Of a DNA stretch of 64,000 nucleotides, positions 43,419 to 52,329 are shown one piece after another. Source of the stretch: Taibaiella sp965229095 (lineage in GTDB: Bacteria; Bacteroidota; Bacteroidia; Chitinophagales; Chitinophagaceae); the NCBI GenBank assembly GCA_965229095.1, contig OZ245855.1:1860001-1924000 (forward strand). Direction: 5' to 3'. Position 1 is the first letter of the stretch; every line of letters begins with the position of its first letter. Both the position numbers and the translations under genes were made by a program. Under the pieces are notes generated by a model. The model ran no database searches and had not been told where the DNA came from. It saw nothing but the letters and a program-made list of their open reading frames with translations.

Positions 43419-44602
43419 CCATGAACTTACAAGAACGATACCGACTACTGCGACAACGTTCTGTCGCCATCTGTTCTTCCTTAAAATCCGAAGACTACGT
43501 AGTACAGCCTGTAGTGGACGTAAGCCCGCCCAAATGGCACCTGGGACATACCACCTGGTTTTTTGAAACCTTCCTGCTGGAACCTTACGCAAAAGATTAT
43601 GCGGTCTTCGATCCCGAATACAATTACGTGTTCAACAGCTATTACGAAACTATTGGCGCGCGCGTGGTGCGTACCGACAGGGGCAACCTGAGCAGGCCTT
43701 CGGTAGAAGAAGTATTGCAATACCGGGCTTATGTGGATAAAGCTATGGATGCTTTCCTGGAAGGGAATAATATTACCGAAGATATAGCTGCTCTTGTCGA
43801 GCTGGGCTTCAACCATGAAGAGCAGCACCAGGAATTGCTGATCACCGATATCAAATACATCCTGGGCCACAATCCCCTGCTTCCGGCCTACCGACGCGAT
43901 TATGAGCAGCCGGAACCGGGCGATATCATACAGCATACCTGGATCGATATAGCGGAAGGGGTTTACGAAATAGGCTTTAAGGGCGATTCCTTTTGCTTCG
44001 ACAATGAACTCAACCGGCATAAGGTATATGCCCAGGCCTTTGCCATCCAATCGGCCCCGGTGACAAACGAACAATACATAGCCTTCATTAGCGCAGGCGG
44101 CTACAGCGACTTCCGGCACTGGCATGCCGATGGCTGGGAATGGGTAAAGCAGCACCAGGTAACCGCACCCTTGTATTGGCAGCGGATCGAAGATACCTGG
44201 TACCATTATACCCCAGACGGACTGTCCTTAGTGGAATTGAAAAAACCGCTGTGCCATGTCAGCTATTACGAGGCCTGGGCATTTGCCTCCTGGGCTGGTT
44301 ACCGCCTCCCTACCGAAGCCGAATGGGAAATAGCCAGCGAAAAGCTGGACTGGGGCCAGCGCTGGGAATGGACCGAAAGCGCTTACCTGCCTTACCCGGG
44401 TTACCGGAAAGCAGCAGGTGCGATAGGAGAATACAATGGTAAGTTCATGATCAACCAGATGGTCTTGCGGGGCGCGTCCGAAGCCACGACACCGGGACAT
44501 AGCCGCGCTACTTACCGCAACTTTTTTCAACCGGGGCTGCGCTGGCAATTTACCGGCATACGCCTTGCCAGGTCGGCCTCATCAAAAACACAACAACAAT
44601 GA
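43415..44602 (+). CDS. egtB: Ergothioneine biosynthesis protein EgtB
   Basis: This 395-residue enzyme has the two EgtB domains: an N-terminal DinB_2 region supplying the iron ligands (WHLGHTTWFFE near 48-58 and NHEEQHQELL near 133-142) and a C-terminal FGE-sulfatase region (from about 170, APVTNEQYIAFISAGGY, YRLPTEAEWEIAS, and the closing GHSRATYRNFFQPG...FTGIRLAR). EgtB is a non-haem iron enzyme that uses oxygen to attach a thiol donor to hercynine as a sulfoxide. It overlaps both neighbours by 4 bp. No egtA or egtC is in the operon, so cysteine may be used directly. Confidence 0.93.
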   Translation: MTMNLQERYRLLRQRSVAICSSLKSEDYVVQPVVDVSPPKWHLGHTTWFFETFLLEPYAKDYAVFDPEYNYVFNSYYETIGARVVRTDRGNLSRPSVEEVLQYRAYVDKAMDAFLEGNNITEDIAALVELGFNHEEQHQELLITDIKYILGHNPLLPAYRRDYEQPEPGDIIQHTWIDIAEGVYEIGFKGDSFCFDNELNRHKVYAQAFAIQSAPVTNEQYIAFISAGGYSDFRHWHADGWEWVKQHQVTAPLYWQRIEDTWYHYTPDGLSLVELKKPLCHVSYYEAWAFASWAGYRLPTEAEWEIASEKLDWGQRWEWTESAYLPYPGYRKAAGAIGEYNGKFMINQMVLRGASEATTPGHSRATYRNFFQPGLRWQFTGIRLARSASSKTQQQ

Positions 44603-45609
44603 TCCTCCAGGAACAAGATATCTGTGATAAAGAAGTGAATATGTCTTTCAGGAAAGATGTGATCAGGGGTTTATCGGCACAGCAAAAATACCTGCTGCCC
44701 AAATACTTTTACGATAGCGCCGGCGATAAGTTGTTCCAGCAGATCATGCGGGCCCCCGAATATTACCTGACCAATGCCGAGCTGGAAATACTCTCGCAGC
44801 AAAGCGCCCGTATCCTGGATATATGCCGGCAATACAGCAGCCACTTCGACATTGTAGAGCTGGGCGCCGGCGATGCTTCCAAATCGATCCACCTGCTGCG
44901 GCAAGCCTTGCAGCAAGAGATCAGCAACCACTACTACCCTGTCGATATATCAGCGTCGATGATCGGTCATTTGCAACAAGCTATCCCATCAAAGCTCCCG
45001 GGCATGCATACCGAAGGCCTTGCAGGAGAGTACTTCGATATGCTTGAACAGCTCAACCATAAGAACAAAGGACCAAAGCTGGTGCTGTTCCTGGGTGCTA
45101 CGATAGGTAATATGCTACCCGAAGAAGCTTTTTATTTCTGCAAGGAGCTGCATACCTACCTCAACGAAGGCGACCTCTTGCTGATCGGCTTCGACCTTAA
45201 GAAAGACCCGGCCACGATATTGGATGCCTATAACGATGCTGCAGGTATTACCCGTGAGTTTAACCTGAACCTGCTGCGCAGGATCAACCGGGAACTGGGC
45301 GGCAATTTCGTTGTCGATCAGTTCAGCCATTACCCGGTTTATGATCCGGGTACGGGCGCCTGCAAAAGCTACCTCATCAGTAAGAAGCAGCAAAAAGTTA
45401 GCATTAATGGCAGTATTACTTTTTCTTTTGAAAAAGATGAAGCTATCTATATGGAAGTGTCGCAGAAGTACGACCTGAACCAGATCGGGCAAATGGCGAA
45501 GAAGGCAGGCTTCGAACCCCTGCATAATTTCTTTGACCAGGAGCGGCTGTTTACCGATGCTTTATGGAAAGTACCGTCCCTGAAAACGGTGCTGACCCAA
45601 AGCCTTTAG
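44599..45609 (+). CDS. egtD: L-histidine N(alpha)-methyltransferase EgtD
   Basis: This 336-residue SAM-dependent methyltransferase converts histidine to hercynine, the first step of ergothioneine synthesis. Seen: the N-terminal PKYFYDSAGDKLFQQI and EYYLTNAELEIL segments, the SAM-binding VELGAGDASKSIHLL, and LFLGATIGNM and IGFDLKKDP in the middle, all characteristic of EgtD. The ATG overlaps the egtB stop (ATGA). The operon order is reductase-egtB-egtD. A repeat island begins about 50 bp after the stop. Confidence 0.94.
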   Translation: MILQEQDICDKEVNMSFRKDVIRGLSAQQKYLLPKYFYDSAGDKLFQQIMRAPEYYLTNAELEILSQQSARILDICRQYSSHFDIVELGAGDASKSIHLLRQALQQEISNHYYPVDISASMIGHLQQAIPSKLPGMHTEGLAGEYFDMLEQLNHKNKGPKLVLFLGATIGNMLPEEAFYFCKELHTYLNEGDLLLIGFDLKKDPATILDAYNDAAGITREFNLNLLRRINRELGGNFVVDQFSHYPVYDPGTGACKSYLISKKQQKVSINGSITFSFEKDEAIYMEVSQKYDLNQIGQMAKKAGFEPLHNFFDQERLFTDALWKVPSLKTVLTQSL

Positions 45610-45660
45610 GACGCTAACCTTCATAGCGATCTTTTATTTTGTTGCTCTCAGCCGCGCTGC

Positions 45661-46252
45661 GGATCGTGAGGGCGCGATCCATGGAGCGTACCTTATAACG
45701 CAGGGTCATGGTGAGCGGAGTCGAACCATGAAGAGCGAAGCCAGGCCAATGATCTGTTATTTTCTTGCGGCGCCACAACAACGCTGCGAAAGATTCAATA
45801 ATGATCAAGATGCTTTGATTCCTTAGACCTGCCACGACAAGTGTAAACTTTGGGTTGTGTAGAGACGTTGCATGCAACGTCTCTACAGGCAAAGAAATAA
45901 AAATACCTTATAACGTCGTGTCATGGTGAGCGGAGTCGAACCATGAAGAGCGAAGCCAGGCTGATGATCTGTTATTTTCTCGCGGCGCCACAGCGACGCT
46001 GCGAAAGATTCAATAATGATCAAGATGCTTTGGTTCCTTAGACTGGGTCATGATGAGCGGAGTCGAATCATAAAGAGCGAAGAGAAGCACGACAAAAAAT
46101 TCCCCCTTCCCAAAATGGATCGTGAGGACACGATCCATGGAGCATACCTTATAACGCAGGGTCTGGTGAGCGGAATCGAACCATGAGAAACGAAGCCAGG
46201 CTGATGATTTGTTATTGTTTCTCGCAGCGCTACAGCAACGCTGCGAGAAATA
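45661..46252. repeat. Interspersed repeat island B (three copies in tandem)
   Basis: Three imperfect direct copies fill the gap between the convergent egtD and M1 peptidase genes: about 45661-45829, 45904-46045 and 46116-46252. A copy reads ACCTTATAACGCAGGGTCAT, then GGTGAGCGGAGTCGAACCAT, then GAAGAGCGAAGCCAGG, and ends in an inverted GCGGCG...CGCTGCG region; the first and third are headed by GGATCGTGAGG and its companion CGATCCATGG. Copy one and two stay alike through AATGATCAAGATGCTTTG. A partial fourth copy (46047-46084) lies between copies two and three. The same element occurs, inverted, at 19.82-19.87 kb. Confidence 0.85.
45858..45887. repeat. Perfect 30-bp palindrome
   Basis: The halves TGTAGAGACGTTGCA and TGCAACGTCTCTACA meet without spacer, making a perfect 30-bp palindrome between the first two copies of island B. 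A degenerate relative is at 41418-41443. Elements with GTAGAGACGTTGC arms are, to my knowledge, common as mobile palindromes in several bacterial groups. It could form a cruciform. Confidence 0.9.
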
Positions 46253-46259
46253 AAAACAC

Positions 46260-48863
46260 TTAGTCTTTTTCGATCCGGGAAGCCGCTTCCTTTATTTCCT
46301 CTTTCACGATTGCTTTTTTATAGGCTTCCCATGCCTGCAGGGCGATTTCCCTCTTCGCTTTGGCAGCATCTGCCTTTTCTTTATCCGTGGTAAGCTTTCC
46401 CTCCTTATCGGCAGCAGCTTTAAGGTTAAACAAGGTCATACCGGTATAAAGGCCATTGTAATTGGCAGCATTATTAACAGATAACTTTTGCAGCAGGGCT
46501 ACCCCTTTCCGGAACACACTTTCATCCTTCACCTGCTTCAGGTATTCCTCCACAGTCGGTATAAATGAAGTACGTGCGCCTTCAAAAAGGTGCAATATCT
46601 TTTGCTCAAAAAAAGAATAGTCGGCTGCTAACCCTTCCCTGGCAATAATGGCAGCCGCCTCATACAGCAGCAAGTTACCTTTCATAGTTTCGGGCTTCAG
46701 GTTACGGGCATACTCTACGGCGCGTTTATGGTTAACACCATCCAGGGCATGTAAAGCAGCAGACGCTACCCGGTAAGAGCTGTCGGCAATGGCCAGTTCA
46801 TAAGTGCTGATGAATTTATTGTTGCCCAATATACCCAGAGCTGTTATGGCACTGGCTCTTACCTTAGCATCGGGATCATTGGCCGCCATATCGCCCAGCT
46901 TATCGGTCCAGGAAGCGGGAATACCTTTTTTCCCTTCGATCACTTTGGAAACGATAGTCATTGTCCGCAGTTGTGCGTCTTTATCGCTAAGCGCCAGCTC
47001 GTACACCTGTAAGGCCGTATCATTTTTCTTCATCTGGCCACAGGCTTCAAGCGCCCGTCTTTTGCTCAGGTAATCGCCGGCATAAAGGTATTGCTGCTTC
47101 CACTGCGCCGCGCTCTTCTTTTCCTTCAACTCGCCCGGCAGCCAGTGTGTCGCATCGGGCACAAATACAGGCCGCTGACCTTTTACATAGGGATAGCGGA
47201 AGGTTTGCTCCTTCTGATCGACCAGCCAATCTATTACAGATGCCGTATTTCCCGTGATCAATTGCGCTTTTAAGGGCAAACGGTACAAGCCCACCGGTTC
47301 CGGCTGTGCTTGTACTACTTTTACTTCCATCATTTGCCGGGCATCATCATAAGCATAGCTCAGTTCCAGCTTAGGATGGCCGCCCCGGTAATACCATTGG
47401 TCAAAGAACCAGTTCCAGTCCTGCCCGGTTACTTGTTCCAGAGCCAGGCGCAGCTGTGATGCTTCGGCACTGCCCAGCGCATTCTGTTCCAGGTAGCGGT
47501 GCAAGGCGTCGAAAAAGGCCTCATCACCGGCCAGCGACCGCATATAGTGCAGGATCAGACCGCCTTTGGAATAAGATACCCGGTCAAACATTTCTTCCTG
47601 CGACAGGTAATGGTAACGCACCAGGGGCGGGTCTTTCCGGGCGGCCTGGCCCAGGTATTTGGTAAGGCCCTGCTGCCAGATCACCTGTGCTGCTGTTTTA
47701 CCATATTTGTGTTCGCTCCACAAATACTCGCTATAATCGGCAAAGGATTCGTTCAGGGTAAGGTTGCTCCAGGATTCGCCGGTAACATAATCACCAAACC
47801 ATTGGTGAAACAGCTCATGAGCGACAATGTAGTCGTTGTTATCGTCGGCTATCTGGCGTTTGTCTTTCAGGTTAAAAGCGCCGAACAAGCTTGCCGATAC
47901 ATTCTCCATAGCCCCCGATACATAATCGTAAGTCACTACCTGGCTGTACTTGTCCCAGGGATAATCGATACCCAGCAACTTACTGTAAAAGCCGATCATT
48001 TCGGGCGTATGCTGGAAGATGTCTTTGGCGTATGCGCCATATTCCTGCGGTACATAGTAGCTTACTTCTTTTCCTTTCCAGCTTTCTTTCGTTACAGCAA
48101 AATCACCTGCTGCCATCATCACCAGGTAAGTAGGAATAGGGATATCCTGTTTCCAGGTATCGGCCCGCATGCTATTCTTTTCTCTTTCCGAATGCACCAG
48201 CAAACCATTGCTCAGGGTTTTGAAACTGTCGGGCACATGCATCGTGATCGCAAACGTAGACCTGAAGTTGGACTTGTCGAAGGTAGGGAACCAATGGCTG
48301 TTGGCTTCGGTTTCGCCCTGCGTCCATATCTGTACCGGTTGGTAGGGCTCGGCGCCGTTGGCATTTACAAAGTATAAACCCCGGTCCTCCGATATGGCGC
48401 TGCTGCCGCCTACGGCAAAAGCATAGGGCAGAGCCTTGTATTTAATACTGATCAGCAATGTATCCTTACGGTTATACACCCTGGGCAATTTGATAGTCAA
48501 CTGTGCCGTATCGTAGGTGTAAGGCAATTGTTTTTGCCCTGCGCCGCTTACTTCCTGTATCTCCATGCCTTTGGCATCGAGCACCAGGCTGTCGGTAGCA
48601 TAAAAGTAAGGATGGAGACTTATCCGGGCCAGCCCGGAAGCGCTGCGTTCTTCCAAATGGAAACGTATATCAATATCGGTATGGACCAGTTCCCAATATT
48701 TGGTAGCAGAGGCCCGGTAAATACCAAGCATGCTATCTGTTGCAGCCGTCCGGGTTTCGGCCTGGGCAACGGGGCTGGTTTGGACCGCCTTTTTGGAGGT
48801 ATGACAGGCGTTAAAGATACAAACGGTCAACAGTGCCAGTAATAAATTTTTGCGAAAAGACAT
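46260..48863 (-). CDS. M1 family metallopeptidase (aminopeptidase N-like) lipoprotein
   Basis: This 867-residue zinc aminopeptidase starts with a lipoprotein signal ending FNAC (Cys20). The M1 features are intact: GAMENVSASLFGAFN (substrate-recognition GAMEN near residue 320), the zinc site HELFHQWFGD (HExxH), and the distant Glu in NESFADYSEYLW. A C-terminal HEAT-like helical domain follows (about 590-867, ending in a Lys/Ala/Glu-rich tail). It removes N-terminal residues from peptides, probably in the periplasm or at the outer membrane. It is monocistronic. Confidence 0.94.
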   Translation of the reverse strand: MSFRKNLLLALLTVCIFNACHTSKKAVQTSPVAQAETRTAATDSMLGIYRASATKYWELVHTDIDIRFHLEERSASGLARISLHPYFYATDSLVLDAKGMEIQEVSGAGQKQLPYTYDTAQLTIKLPRVYNRKDTLLISIKYKALPYAFAVGGSSAISEDRGLYFVNANGAEPYQPVQIWTQGETEANSHWFPTFDKSNFRSTFAITMHVPDSFKTLSNGLLVHSEREKNSMRADTWKQDIPIPTYLVMMAAGDFAVTKESWKGKEVSYYVPQEYGAYAKDIFQHTPEMIGFYSKLLGIDYPWDKYSQVVTYDYVSGAMENVSASLFGAFNLKDKRQIADDNNDYIVAHELFHQWFGDYVTGESWSNLTLNESFADYSEYLWSEHKYGKTAAQVIWQQGLTKYLGQAARKDPPLVRYHYLSQEEMFDRVSYSKGGLILHYMRSLAGDEAFFDALHRYLEQNALGSAEASQLRLALEQVTGQDWNWFFDQWYYRGGHPKLELSYAYDDARQMMEVKVVQAQPEPVGLYRLPLKAQLITGNTASVIDWLVDQKEQTFRYPYVKGQRPVFVPDATHWLPGELKEKKSAAQWKQQYLYAGDYLSKRRALEACGQMKKNDTALQVYELALSDKDAQLRTMTIVSKVIEGKKGIPASWTDKLGDMAANDPDAKVRASAITALGILGNNKFISTYELAIADSSYRVASAALHALDGVNHKRAVEYARNLKPETMKGNLLLYEAAAIIAREGLAADYSFFEQKILHLFEGARTSFIPTVEEYLKQVKDESVFRKGVALLQKLSVNNAANYNGLYTGMTLFNLKAAADKEGKLTTDKEKADAAKAKREIALQAWEAYKKAIVKEEIKEAASRIEKD

Positions 48864-48972
48864 AGCTGCAAAATTGCATTTAAAATCACATATATCCCTA
48901 ACCCGAAAAGGGTGACCGAGAGCTTTGTTGCCTCCTTTTCACCACCGGTAAATTCATGAGAACAGGAAAAGC

Positions 48973-49473
48973 TTAATAAGCTATAAATCCGTCCAGTTGT
49001 TCGGCAATTACATTAAGGGTGATCTCCCGTACAAACTGTCCTTTGTCGTCCAGCTCTTCATTGATCCGGGATAAAGGCAGCTTGTTGTAATACACATTCA
49101 TTTTGAGGTAGTGGAGGATATTGGTCATGTGCTCGATGCCCCGCAGGTTGCCCCCGCGGCCATCGGCCACACCTACAAGCAGCACTTTTTTGAACCACCA
49201 GCATTTGCGTATGTCGGTATTGTCCAGCAAGGCTTTCAGCACACCGGGGAAGCTCCCGTTGTATTCCGGCATCACGAAAATAAACTTCTCCGAAGGGATC
49301 AGCAATTCCGTCTCCAACTGCAGCAGGTCCTCATTGCGCGACAATACATCCATGCCTACCAGCGATACCAGGTGTACCGGCTCTTCTTTTTGCTGTAAAA
49401 AATTAAAATAGTGGTTGGCAACTTGTATGGTCCGGCTGTCTTTCCTGTTGGTACCTGAGATAATTGTGATCAT
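48973..49473 (-). CDS. NADPH-dependent FMN reductase
   Basis: The ATG at 49473 begins directly at the flavodoxin-like first strand (MITIISGTNRKDSRTIQVA); in-frame starts further upstream would add about 39 residues unlike the family. The 166-residue protein has the FMN phosphate loop SGTNRKDS, FVMPEYNGSFPGVLKALLD near 75-95, and LLVGVADGRGGNLRG near 110-125. Members reduce FMN, quinones or azo compounds using NAD(P)H. A second, distinct member is encoded at 59763. Confidence 0.9.
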   Translation of the reverse strand: MITIISGTNRKDSRTIQVANHYFNFLQQKEEPVHLVSLVGMDVLSRNEDLLQLETELLIPSEKFIFVMPEYNGSFPGVLKALLDNTDIRKCWWFKKVLLVGVADGRGGNLRGIEHMTNILHYLKMNVYYNKLPLSRINEELDDKGQFVREITLNVIAEQLDGFIAY

Positions 49474-49662
49474 CGATGTAAAATAATAACGCGGCAAAGG
49501 TACATGCTGGAAACTGCCCCTGCAATACATAATAACAATTACCGCATTATAAAACAGGCTAAGGCCCAGCAAAACAAAAACAGGGCACAATTGCCGTCAT
49601 AACGTATTATAATTTGAATTGTAAAAAAGAATCGGGTTTAGCGTTTATTTCAATAATCCCCC

Positions 49663-49670
49663 TACCTTTG
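49663..49670 (+). promoter_or_regulatory. Possible -7 promoter box for ccmC
   Basis: TACCTTTG fits TAnnTTTG and lies 51 nt upstream of the chosen ccmC ATG. TTTA at 49637-49640 is the nearest -33-like element, with a 22-nt spacer, which is slightly long. Confidence 0.45.
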
Positions 49671-49720
49671 CGCAAATTTTACAGCGGATCAGCCCGCTTT
49701 ACCATCCAATATTGCCCTCA

Positions 49721-50407
49721 ATGCGAAAGTCCTGGTGGAAGATCCTTTGCGTTATTTTGCTCGCCTATACGATAGTGGCCGGCTTGCTGCTTCCTGTTCC
49801 CAGATTGCCCCTTGTTCACGAAAGTATCCGCAACCTGTATTTCCATGTGCCCATGTGGTTCGGCATGGTAGTGCTCTTCATCGTTTCGGTAGTGTATTCT
49901 ATAAAATACCTTACCAGCGGTAACCTGATGCACGACCTCTACGCCGTTTCCTTTGCCAAGGTGGGTGTAGTGTTTAGCCTGTTGGGCATGGTTACCGGTA
50001 TGGAATGGGCCTACTTTACCTGGCCCAGCGATATCAAGAACGCCAACTTCCTGTGGACCGGCGATCCCAAACAATTATGCGCCGCTATCTGCATGCTGAT
50101 CTATATGGCTTACCTTGTACTGAGAGGCTCCGTTCCCGATTTTGACCAGCGCGCTAAGATAAGCGCTATTTATAATGTATTTGCCTGTGCCCTCATGTTC
50201 CCGCTCATCTTCGTGATTCCCCGTATGGTGGAATCGCTTCACCCGGGCAGCGGGGGCAACAACCCGGCCGATCCCAAGAACCTGGACGCCATGATGCGTG
50301 CCGTTTTCTGGCCCGGTGTATTGGGCTGGATCTTATTGGGCGTATGGTTTACCTCCATAGTCATTCGTATAACATTAATTGAAAAAAGAGAAGTTTTCCA
50401 TGCGTAA
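49721..50407 (+). CDS. ccmC: Cytochrome c biogenesis membrane protein (CcmC/CcsA family)
   Basis: The ATG at 49721 gives 228 residues with six transmembrane helices; a TTG at 49712 would add 3. HVPMWFGMVVLF (residues near 42) carries a conserved His near a periplasmic face, as in CcmC, and IPRMVESLHPG places the second. The region between helices (MEWAYFTWPSDIKNANFLWTG, broken here by the helices) corresponds to the tryptophan-rich WWD motif but is rearranged. The protein handles haem during cytochrome c maturation, feeding CcmE. It overlaps the CcmD-like gene, though ccmE and ccmF are not adjacent. Confidence 0.85.
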   Translation: MRKSWWKILCVILLAYTIVAGLLLPVPRLPLVHESIRNLYFHVPMWFGMVVLFIVSVVYSIKYLTSGNLMHDLYAVSFAKVGVVFSLLGMVTGMEWAYFTWPSDIKNANFLWTGDPKQLCAAICMLIYMAYLVLRGSVPDFDQRAKISAIYNVFACALMFPLIFVIPRMVESLHPGSGGNNPADPKNLDAMMRAVFWPGVLGWILLGVWFTSIVIRITLIEKREVFHA

Positions 50408-50648
50408 CCTGAATAAAATCTCCCCCTTTTCCATTCGTAAGTGGATACTCACCTTATTGATGCTGGCGCCTCTTTTTTCGTACGCCCAGCAAGGTCAGGA
50501 TATGGCAGATACTTTTCGTTCCAACGGCAAAATATATGTTGTGTTGTTGGTTATTTGCACTATTTTTGCGGGCATTATTTTATTTCTGGTCTATTTGGAG
50601 CGAAAAATCAAAAAACTGGAAAAAAATCAGAACAATTCTAAACCTTAG
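50400..50648 (+). CDS. CcmD-like small membrane protein
   Basis: The ATG at 50400 overlaps the end of ccmC by 8 bp and gives 82 residues: a signal-like N-terminus (ending FSYAQ), one transmembrane helix (about 46-66, IYVVLLVICTIFAGIILFLV) and a C-terminal YLERKIKKLEKN tail. This is the Bacteroidota CcmD arrangement; CcmD helps release haem-loaded CcmE from CcmABC. The family match rests on position, length and the YLERKI.KLE tail. Confidence 0.75.
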   Translation: MRNLNKISPFSIRKWILTLLMLAPLFSYAQQGQDMADTFRSNGKIYVVLLVICTIFAGIILFLVYLERKIKKLEKNQNNSKP

Positions 50649-50686
50649 TCGGGAGACTAAGTAATTCATCACTTATTTAAATTTTT

Positions 50687-52132
50687 ATGGCTTCTACGGC
50701 AACAGTAACCACTACTTCAGGTCACACTGAATACAGCTTTTTCCAGGGCGTTGAACGCAACTTCGACAAAGCTGCAAAATTTACCCGCTTCGAAAAAGGT
50801 ATCCTCGAGCAAATTAAAGCCTGTAACTCCATTCTCCAGATTAAATTCCCGGTACGTATCGGCGACGGTGTGGAAGTAATTGAAGCTTACCGTGTACAAC
50901 ACTCGCACCACAAGCTGCCTTGTAAAGGCGGTATCCGTTTCAGCATGGATGTAAACCAGGATGAGGTTATGGCCCTTGCTGCGCTGATGACGTATAAATG
51001 TGCTATCGTAAACGTTCCTTTTGGTGGTGGTAAAGGTGGTATCAAAATTGACCCGAAGAAATACACGCCGTTTGAACTGGAAAAAATTACCCGTCGTTAT
51101 ACTTCCGAATTAGCTAAGAAAAACTTTATCGGACCTGGTATCGACGTACCTGCTCCCGATTACGGTACCGGCGCACGCGAAATGAGCTGGATCGTGGATA
51201 CTTACGCTTCTCTTAACCCCGGCGAGTTGAATGCACAAGCCTGCGTAACCGGTAAGCCTATCGCCCAGGGCGGTGTACGTGGCCGTACCGAAGCTACAGG
51301 TTTGGGTGTATACTACGGTATCCGTGAGCTGTGCAATGTTGCCGAAGATATGAAAAACCTGGGTCTGACTACAGGCCTGGCGGGTAAAAAAGTAGTGGTT
51401 CAAGGTTTGGGTAACGTGGGTTACCACGCTGCCAAATACTTCCAGGAAAGCGGTGCTATCCTCGTAGGCCTGGCCGAGTACGAAGGCGCTATCACCAATC
51501 CTAACGGTCTTGACCTGGAAAAAGTAGTAGCTCACCGTAAAGAAACAGGTTCTATCATGAACTTCCCCGGCGCCGAAAACATCCCGGTAAGTTCTCATGC
51601 ACTGGAACTGGAATGCGATATCCTGATCCCTGCCGCATTGGAAGCAGTAATACATAGTGGTAATGCTGCCAACATTAAAGCTAAGATCGTAGGTGAAGCG
51701 GCTAATGGTCCTTTGACTCCTGATGCCGACGTGATCCTGAACAAAAAAGGTGTCATCGTAGTTCCGGATATGTACCTGAATGCAGGTGGTGTTACCGTAT
51801 CTTACTTCGAGTGGTTGAAAAACCTGAGCCACGTACGTTATGGCCGTCTGGAAAAACGTTTCAGCGAAAATATGTACGGCGAGATCGTTCACGCTATGGA
51901 AAGCATGACTGGTAAACGCGTTACTGAAATGGAGCGCAAAGTATTGCTGCACGGTCCTGATGAAGTAGACCTGGTATACTCCGGCCTGGAAGATACGATG
52001 ATCACTTCTTACCACGAGATCCGCGAAGCGTTGAAATCCCATTCCGGCGTAGAAGATATGCGTACTGCTGCTTTCATCTGCTCTATCAACAAAGTAGGTG
52101 TGGCTTACGAAGAACTGGGTATCTTCCCATAA
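50687..52132 (+). CDS. gdhA: Glu/Leu/Phe/Val dehydrogenase (glutamate dehydrogenase)
   Basis: This 481-residue enzyme interconverts glutamate and 2-oxoglutarate plus ammonia. Substrate-binding and catalytic Lys residues are in HKLPCKGGIRFS and VNVPFGGGKGGI, the family Asp is in GIDVPAPDYGTG, and the NAD(P) fold is at VVVQGLGNVGYHAAKYF. Codon use looks noticeably biased toward a few codons (frequent CGT, GGT, GTA), as in highly expressed genes. Starts 38 bp after the CcmD-like gene and ends before a strong terminator. Confidence 0.94.
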   Translation: MASTATVTTTSGHTEYSFFQGVERNFDKAAKFTRFEKGILEQIKACNSILQIKFPVRIGDGVEVIEAYRVQHSHHKLPCKGGIRFSMDVNQDEVMALAALMTYKCAIVNVPFGGGKGGIKIDPKKYTPFELEKITRRYTSELAKKNFIGPGIDVPAPDYGTGAREMSWIVDTYASLNPGELNAQACVTGKPIAQGGVRGRTEATGLGVYYGIRELCNVAEDMKNLGLTTGLAGKKVVVQGLGNVGYHAAKYFQESGAILVGLAEYEGAITNPNGLDLEKVVAHRKETGSIMNFPGAENIPVSSHALELECDILIPAALEAVIHSGNAANIKAKIVGEAANGPLTPDADVILNKKGVIVVPDMYLNAGGVTVSYFEWLKNLSHVRYGRLEKRFSENMYGEIVHAMESMTGKRVTEMERKVLLHGPDEVDLVYSGLEDTMITSYHEIREALKSHSGVEDMRTAAFICSINKVGVAYEELGIFP

Positions 52133-52158
52133 TCTTAGTATCAGATATATTCCCGAAA

Positions 52159-52183
52159 GGCGCACTCCGGTGCGCTTTTTTTA
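52159..52183 (+). terminator. Rho-independent terminator of gdhA
   Basis: GCGCAC (52160-52165) and GTGCGC (52170-52175) form a stem with the tetraloop TCCG, followed by seven T. It lies about 27 bp after the gdhA stop. Confidence 0.9.
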
Positions 52184-52329
52184 TACCTGCATAAAGGGGG
52201 AGGGACAAAACAGGAAACTGCACCTTAAGCACTTTGATCCTGTTATATTTTTTTGCACTAAATATTTTATGCTCATCTTTTGTTACCTTGCCCCTATAGA
52301 GCGACTTCGTTTTCCAGTCTGTAGAAGAG

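Noticed and set aside
45614..45892. Minus-strand open frame of 92 codons in repeat island B
   Set aside because: It is composed of interspersed repeat sequence and part of the palindrome.
51110..52165. Long minus-strand open frame (351 codons) opposite gdhA
   Set aside because: It is an antisense shadow of a highly biased coding gene; no domain or start signal supports it.
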